From assembly GCA_963834715.1 (NCBI GenBank), contig CAWIDE010000002.1, positions 62,001 through 126,000 on the forward strand: DNA of 64,000 bases, written 5' to 3'. This DNA is from CAVSUZ01 sp963834715 (GTDB taxonomy: Bacteria; Pseudomonadota; Alphaproteobacteria; Acetobacterales; Acetobacteraceae). Below are positions 59,651-64,000 of this stretch, one piece after another; the first letter of the stretch is position 1, and the number at the start of each line of letters is the position of its first letter. Under the pieces are notes generated by a model. That model was given only the letters and a program-made list of their open reading frames with translations, did no database searches and was not told the origin of the DNA. Made by a program: the position numbers and the translations under genes.

Positions 59651-61135
59651 CTAACTCCCCGCCCGGATCGCCGGCAGCGCCTCAAACCCTGCCGCTTTCT
59701 CCAACGCCGCCCCCACCGCAAATACCGTCTCTTCGTCGAAGGGTTTCCCCAACACCTGCAGCCCCAGCGGCAACCCGTTCGCATCCAGCCCCACCGGCAC
59801 CGACAATCCCGGCACTCCAGCGAGGTCAGCCGGCACCGTGAACACGTCGTTCAGATACATCTTAATCGGATCATCCATATTCTCCCCCTGCGCAAACGCA
59901 GCAGAGGGCGCCGTCGGCGTCAGCAGTGCATCCACCTGACTGAACGCATCAGTAAAATCCTTCAAGATCAACGCCCGAATCTTCTGCGCCCGCAGATAAT
60001 ATGCATCGTAATAACCGGCCGACAGCACATACGTCCCGATCAAAATCCGCCGCCGCACCTCCGTACCAAAACCCGCCGCACGCGTCCGTTCATAAAGATC
60101 GCGCATGTCCTCGCCGTCCGCCGCACGCAACCCAAACCGCACACCATCGTACCGGGCGAGATTCGAGGATGCCTCCGCCGGCGCCACGATATAGTATGTG
60201 GCCAAGCCGTATTTCGTGTGCGGCAGGGAAACATCGACCACCTCGGCGCCCGCATCCCGCAGCCACTCCACTCCGCGCTGCCAGATCGCTTCGATCTCCC
60301 CGGGCATGCCGTCGGCGCGATATTCGCGCGGCACACCGATCCGCAGCCCCTTCACGCCCCGAGCGCACGCGGCTTCGTAATCGCCCACCGGCACATCCAC
60401 GCTCGTTAAATCTTTCGGATCATGTCCCGCCATGGATCGCAGCAGGATCGCGCAATCCCGCACGGTCCGCGCAAACGGGCCCGGATGGTCCAACGACGAA
60501 GCGAACGCGACTACTCCCCAGCGGCTACACCGGCCGTAGCTGGGCTTCAGCCCGACAATCCCGCAAAAACTCGCCGGCTGGCGTATCGAACCGCCCGTAT
60601 CCGTCCCCGTCGCCCCCAGCGCGATCCGCGCCGCAACCGCCGCCGCCGACCCACCCGAGGATCCCCCGGGCACCAGGACCGCACTCTCGTCCTGCCGCCG
60701 CTTCCACGGGTTCTCCACCGGGCCGAACGCCGATGTCATATTGGACGAGCCCATCGCGAACTCGTCCATGTTGGCCTTGCCCAGAAAAATGGCCCCATCC
60801 CGGAGCAGATTCGTCGTGACGGTGCTCTCATACGGCGGCACAAACGGCTCCAGAATGCGGCTGCCGGCGGTCGTCCGCACGCCCGCAGTGCAGAACAAGT
60901 CCTTGATCGCCAGCGGGATCCCCGTCAGCGGGCGCGCCTCCCCACGCGCCAGCTCCGCATCCGCCTCTTCCGCCTGCGCCAGCGCCTGCCGGTCCGTCAC
61001 CGTCAGGTACGCATTCAGCCGCGGATTGAGCCGCGCGATCGCCTCCAAATAGGCCCCGGTCAGTTCACGGGCGGAGAAATCGTTCTTTCGCAGCCCCTCC
61101 CTGGCCTCCACCAGGGTCAGATCAGTCAGGCTCAT
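59651..61135 (-). CDS. gatA: Asp/Glu-tRNA(Asn/Gln) amidotransferase subunit A
   Basis: A 494-residue amidase-signature enzyme. The catalytic triad is visible: Lys in GIPLAIKDLFC (about 78), and the two serines in VPGGSSGGSAAAVAARIALG and TGTDTGGSIRQPASFCGIVG (about 155-180). The substrate-binding C-terminal part has SQVDALLTPTAPSAAF and VPADLAGVPGLSVPVG. It hydrolyses glutamine and channels ammonia to GatB. The start overlaps the gatC stop by 4 bp. gatB is 7.5 kb downstream instead of adjacent. Confidence 0.97.
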   Translation of the reverse strand: MSLTDLTLVEAREGLRKNDFSARELTGAYLEAIARLNPRLNAYLTVTDRQALAQAEEADAELARGEARPLTGIPLAIKDLFCTAGVRTTAGSRILEPFVPPYESTVTTNLLRDGAIFLGKANMDEFAMGSSNMTSAFGPVENPWKRRQDESAVLVPGGSSGGSAAAVAARIALGATGTDTGGSIRQPASFCGIVGLKPSYGRCSRWGVVAFASSLDHPGPFARTVRDCAILLRSMAGHDPKDLTSVDVPVGDYEAACARGVKGLRIGVPREYRADGMPGEIEAIWQRGVEWLRDAGAEVVDVSLPHTKYGLATYYIVAPAEASSNLARYDGVRFGLRAADGEDMRDLYERTRAAGFGTEVRRRILIGTYVLSAGYYDAYYLRAQKIRALILKDFTDAFSQVDALLTPTAPSAAFAQGENMDDPIKMYLNDVFTVPADLAGVPGLSVPVGLDANGLPLGLQVLGKPFDEETVFAVGAALEKAAGFEALPAIRAGS

Positions 61136-61419
61136 TCCACAACCTTCGGCACCGCAAAGAAATCGCCGATGCGTTCGGGAGCATTGGCGAGGATCTTCTC
61201 CGGATAGCCCCCATTGGTGACCACGTCCTCCCGCATCTTCAGCGCCATATGCACGGCACCCGTCAGCGGCTCGACGCCCTCGATGTCCACCTCGTTCAAC
61301 TGCTCGATCCAGCCGAGAATGCCGTTGAGCTCGGCTTGCAACCGGGGCAGCTCGTCATCCTCCACACGAATACGGGCGAGCGAGGCAATGCGGCGAACCG
61401 TCGCGGCATCGAGCGACAT
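61132..61419 (-). CDS. gatC: Asp/Glu-tRNA(Asn/Gln) amidotransferase subunit C
   Basis: A 95-residue GatC: TVRRIASLARIRVEDDELPR, QAELNGILGWIEQLNEVDIE, and the terminal MREDVVTNGGYPEKILANAP. It wraps around GatA and holds the complex together. It is the first gene of gatCA and is divergent from ruvX, an arrangement common in alphaproteobacteria. Confidence 0.95.
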   Translation of the reverse strand: MSLDAATVRRIASLARIRVEDDELPRLQAELNGILGWIEQLNEVDIEGVEPLTGAVHMALKMREDVVTNGGYPEKILANAPERIGDFFAVPKVVE

Positions 61420-61470
61420 CGGCAGTTGCTATCCTTGGCTGGAAACGGACCCGGGACCATAACGGCCGCC

Positions 61471-61938
61471 ATGCCCCTGTTCAACCTGACCGACCTCCGG
61501 GGCCTGCTCGCCAAAAACCAGCGACTGATCGGGTTGGATCCGGGCAGCAAGGTGATCGGCGTCGCGCTCTCGGACGTCAGCCTGCACCTCGCCAGTCCCT
61601 ACAGCAGTCTCCGCCGCGGCAAGCTGAAGACCAACGCCGCCGAAATCACCGCCATCGCCCGCAAGGAAGGCGCCGGCGGGCTCGTTGTCGGCCTGCCGTT
61701 GTCGATGGACGGCACCTTCGGCCCAGCCGCGCAGGCGGCGCGGGATTGGACGCTGGCCTTGTCCGAGGCAGCAGGACTGCCGGCCGCGATGTGGGACGAG
61801 CGCCTGTCCTCCGCTGCCGTCAACCGCTTCCTGATCGAGCAAGCCGACCTGAGCCGCGCCCGCCGGGCGCAAGTTGTTGACCGTATGGCAGCCGCCTGGA
61901 TGCTGCAGGCGGCATTGGACTCCCTAGATCGAGCTTAG
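61471..61938 (+). CDS. ruvX: Holliday junction resolvase-like protein RuvX (YqgF)
   Basis: A 155-residue RNase-H-fold protein. LIGLDPGSKVIGVALSD (first Asp, about residue 23), GGLVVGLPLSMDGTFGPAAQ near 73, MWDERLSSAAVNRFL near 109 (Glu and Ser), and VVDRMAAAWMLQAALD near 134 (last Asp) cover the family motifs. It is required for 16S rRNA 5' processing in E. coli. ATG 61471 puts FNLTDLRGLL before the core, as in relatives. Confidence 0.93.
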   Translation: MPLFNLTDLRGLLAKNQRLIGLDPGSKVIGVALSDVSLHLASPYSSLRRGKLKTNAAEITAIARKEGAGGLVVGLPLSMDGTFGPAAQAARDWTLALSEAAGLPAAMWDERLSSAAVNRFLIEQADLSRARRAQVVDRMAAAWMLQAALDSLDRA

Positions 61939-61958
61939 TGCCGTGCCTGATCGGCGCC

Positions 61959-62297
61959 TCAGACTTTGACAAGACGCGAAACAAGCTGCGCGGTGTCAAT
62001 ATTACCGTCGCAATAATCCATCAGGGCATCGGCATTGCTACTTACCCATTTGGACACTGCTTGAAAATCCGATGCGTTCAGGCTTCGACTTCCGGGAATC
62101 AGCCTTGGTGCCGGGCGGATACCGACTACCGTCGTATTCGAGATGTCCATCGTGTTGCCGTGCGTGATGCTGACCTTCACCCGTGCATCATGCCTCGCGC
62201 CACCGCGAGGGCTGACCCAGACAGTCATGGGCAGTCCGGTCGTTGCGGGAAACAGATTGGCCATTTCGAACAAGTCCACGTCATCGTCAGCGGACAT
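61959..62297 (-). CDS. Conserved hypothetical protein, 112 residues
   Basis: The protein begins MSADDDVDLFEMANLFPATT and contains TVWVSPRGGARHDARVKVSI, THGNTMDISNTTVVGIRP and YCDGNIDTAQLVSRLVKV. It is a pattern I have met in small hypothetical proteins of Acetobacteraceae and Bradyrhizobium, but with no known function. It is convergent with ruvX. Confidence 0.7.
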   Translation of the reverse strand: MSADDDVDLFEMANLFPATTGLPMTVWVSPRGGARHDARVKVSITHGNTMDISNTTVVGIRPAPRLIPGSRSLNASDFQAVSKWVSSNADALMDYCDGNIDTAQLVSRLVKV

Positions 62298-62349
62298 CGT
62301 AGGAATCCCCTCAGGCCTTTCGCTTATACCTTATGTACGCTCTTTTGCC

Positions 62350-62850
62350 TTATGCGCCACCAAGTTCCCGTACTCGCTCCGTGTAGCCTTTCGCAACCTG
62401 CTCCAATACCGCATCCGACGCCGCCCTGGCCTCGTAGACGATGAAAGGCTCCTGCCACTTCAGGCCGCAGCGATGGGCTGTAGCGCGCAGGGGATGCACC
62501 AAATCTTGCAAAGGAAACAGATCCCCCCCGACGCGCTATAGGCGCTGGGCTTTTTCCCGCCGTAGCCGCCACCATCAGCGGTCGTCCGGCAATCAGGGCC
62601 CCCTCGGTGTCAGCATTGATGTAGAACATGCGCGTCAACAGCCTGTCCTGCCAAACCTTCAACAGCGGCGGGGTCGAGTACCACTGCATCGGAAACTGCA
62701 GCACGATCCGCTGGGCCGCGATCAGCCGGGCCACCTCCCTCTCCAGCTCGATCTCGCCATCGGCACAAGCCCGTCCAGGTGCACCACCCCACGTCCGGCA
62801 GCGAAGCCGCCGCTTCCGTCAGTTTCTTGTTGGCGCGGAACCACGAAGAT
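62350..62850 (-). pseudogene. NAD(P)H-dependent quinone oxidoreductase (flavodoxin-like fold), decayed
   Basis: Pieces of one MdaB/KefF-like protein lie in three minus-strand frames: RANKKLTEAAASLPDV near 62805-62850, ARLIAAQRIVLQFPMQWYST and PPLLKVWQDRLLTRMFY at about 62620-62734, and DLVHPLRATAHRCGLKWQEP and FIVYEARAASDAVLEQVAKG at 62350-62520. The expected start (HPNxxxS) is absent, replaced by a short tandem repeat (62853-62895). It is a true pseudogene. Confidence 0.8.
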
Positions 62851-62852
62851 CT

Positions 62853-62895
62853 CAAAATTCTCCGTGGCCCTTTGTGTTCTTCGTGTTGTAAAATT
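62853..62895. repeat. Short tandem repeat, 11-bp unit, family D copy 2
   Basis: On the minus strand: ACACGAAGAAC, ACAAAGGGCC and ACGGAGAATT follow one another at 10-11-bp spacing inside AT-rich flanks. It is related to the array at 27484-27518. It interrupts the 5' end of the broken oxidoreductase gene. Confidence 0.5.
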
Positions 62896-62944
62896 GTTAA
62901 CTGGGCTCACGAGGGAGCGTGGCCCGCAACTCACGTACACCCCC

Positions 62945-63932
62945 TCATCCGGCCGCCGGTGTCCCTCCAGATAAAATATACTCGTACACGCCCGCATCGA
63001 TATTGCACCCCGTCATAATCAAAGCGACCGACTTCCCGCTCATCCTGTCACGTTCCTGCACAAGCGCAGCGAGCGGCGCGGCTCCAGCGCCCTCGGCGAC
63101 CTGATGCGTGGTGTGGAAGTACACACGCACCGCTTCCGCAATCTCGGCTTCGCTCACCTGCACGACACGGGCAGCGCCCCTTCGTATAGTGGCGACGGCT
63201 TCGGCATCGGGCTGGCGTGTCGCGACACCATCCGCGAACGTGCGCGAGGAAGCAGTCGAAACCGCACGGCCGGCGTCGTACGAGAGCGCCATAGCGGGAG
63301 CATTGCTGGCCACAACGCCGATGATATCCGTCGCAAACCCCAACAGGTCTCGCACTGTTATCAGGCCGGCAATACCGGAGCCCATACCGATCGGCACATA
63401 AACGCCGTCGAGGTTCGGTACCGCCTCGAAAAGCTCCAACGCATAAGTGGCGACCCCTTTTACCAGGTGTCGGTGAAAAGGTGGAATAAAGTGCAAGCCC
63501 TCAGCAGCGGCCCGCCGTGCGCATTCCTCTCTCGCCTCATCGAAATCCCGTCCATGCTCGATCACGGTCGCGCCAAAGCCACGCATCGCCGCGTTCTGGT
63601 CGGCGGCATTGCCCTGGGGCACAAATATAGTGGCGGGCAGCCCGATACGCGCAGCGGAGAACGCGACGGACTGGCCGTGATTGCCTCTTGTGGCGGTGAT
63701 GACCCCAGTCACAGAGGGCTCGGTGCGACGCAGCGCCTCCAGGTAGATGATACGCCCACGCGCTTTGAAGGCCCCGGTAGGCGTATGGTTCTCATGCTTG
63801 ACCCAGACCCTGCACCCGGTCGCCTCGGCCAGTCGCGGCCAAGCATACGGGCGTCGGTCGCATGACGCCATATACAAGCTCGGTGGCCTCACGCAGTTCC
63901 TGAAGCGTGAACATCGGAGCAGTCTGGTGCAT
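62945..63932 (-). pseudogene. Threonine/serine dehydratase-like PLP enzyme, frameshifted near the start
   Basis: A frame from ATG 63932 (FTLQELREATELVYGVMRPT) gives the family N-terminus. After RPTP the protein continues in the next frame: YAWPRLAEATGCRVWVKHEN, HTPTGAFKARGRIIYLEALR (PLP lysine in GAFKARG), ITATRGNHGQSVAFSAARIG, VPIGMGSGIAGLITVRDLLG. It ends with EGAGAAPLAALVQERDRMSG. One extra base in ACGCCCGTATGC (about 63862) explains the break. It would be a fold-type II threonine dehydratase or threo-3-hydroxyaspartate dehydratase-like enzyme. Confidence 0.82.
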
Positions 63933-64000
63933 CCTGGTGACGGATCCTTTGTAGCGCGGGCATACTGCCATAAGCTTCGGGGTCCGGCTTCCATGGCTTT

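Overview
The window looks like chromosome of a high-GC alphaproteobacterium. My inference is a member of the Rhodospirillales, most likely Acetobacteraceae. Supporting genes are an NDUFS4-type complex I accessory subunit, an ELM1-family protein next to an enoyl-CoA hydratase, ruvX divergent from gatCA, the dapF-mtaB-ftsY cluster, CoxG/CoxD/CoxE/XdhC maturation proteins for molybdenum hydroxylases, and PEP-CTERM exported proteins. No rRNA, CRISPR array, prophage or plasmid backbone is visible. There are two tRNAs, Arg(TCT) and Pro(TGG), and one clear TPP riboswitch upstream of thiC.

Layout. 0-2.1 kb: coxE and two XdhC-type genes. 2.3-9.5 kb: a glycosyltransferase, a broken DUF4188 gene with its TetR regulator, an OmpA-like lipoprotein, aspartate dehydrogenase, an amino-acid-type binding protein, a lipase-like hydrolase and aquaporin Z. 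9.6-19.2 kb: pterin carbinolamine dehydratase, enoyl-CoA hydratase, ELM1, a 634-residue unknown, a decayed Uma2 gene, livMHFG, trmO and an MBL hydrolase. 19.5-24.4 kb: exported proteins, a phosphatase, a SYLF protein, an alpha-hydroxy-acid dehydrogenase and a DOPA-dioxygenase-like protein. 24.4-29.3 kb: dapF (frameshifted), mtaB, ftsY, an alcohol dehydrogenase and a frameshifted nucleotidyltransferase-HEPN gene. 30-34.9 kb: the tRNAs, a prpB-like lyase, a Na+/H+ antiporter, coxG and coxD. 35.7-38.8 kb: thiC and a Nudix remnant. 38.9-43.7 kb: dmeR and dmeF, the latter cut by an IS66-family element. 43.9-50.5 kb: a P-loop kinase-like protein, an orphan TumA-like antitoxin with a dead toxin, and a TetR-HlyD-ABC efflux operon followed by an MFS pump. 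50.7-62 kb: gatB, a 7.5-kb island of exported, unknown and broken genes, then gatA-gatC and ruvX. 62-64 kb: a conserved unknown and two broken enzymes.

The most informative structures are as follows. (1) The 3,250-bp IS66-family element in dmeF has a perfect 8-bp target duplication, and both outer ends are the same 298-bp right end in inverted orientation, with the ordinary left end buried inside. (2) The dmeR promoter has a G-tract operator in its spacer and appears to give a leaderless mRNA. (3) A 32-33-bp tandem repeat with a GGTACC core occurs at two unlinked loci, and at one of them supplies a start codon. (4) coxG-coxD and coxE-xdhC lie at opposite ends of a 33-kb segment whose inversion would make them contiguous. 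(5) gatB is split from gatCA by 7.5 kb. (6) At least eleven genes carry frameshifts or internal deletions, among them dapF, which is normally essential. Either the sequence contains insertion-type errors or this lineage is losing genes quickly.

I did not find a defence, CRISPR or biosynthetic system that is clearly new. The best candidates for undescribed biology are the ELM1/634-residue pair and the GGTACC repeat family. All family assignments are from recognised motifs and sequence resemblance; no searches were run.
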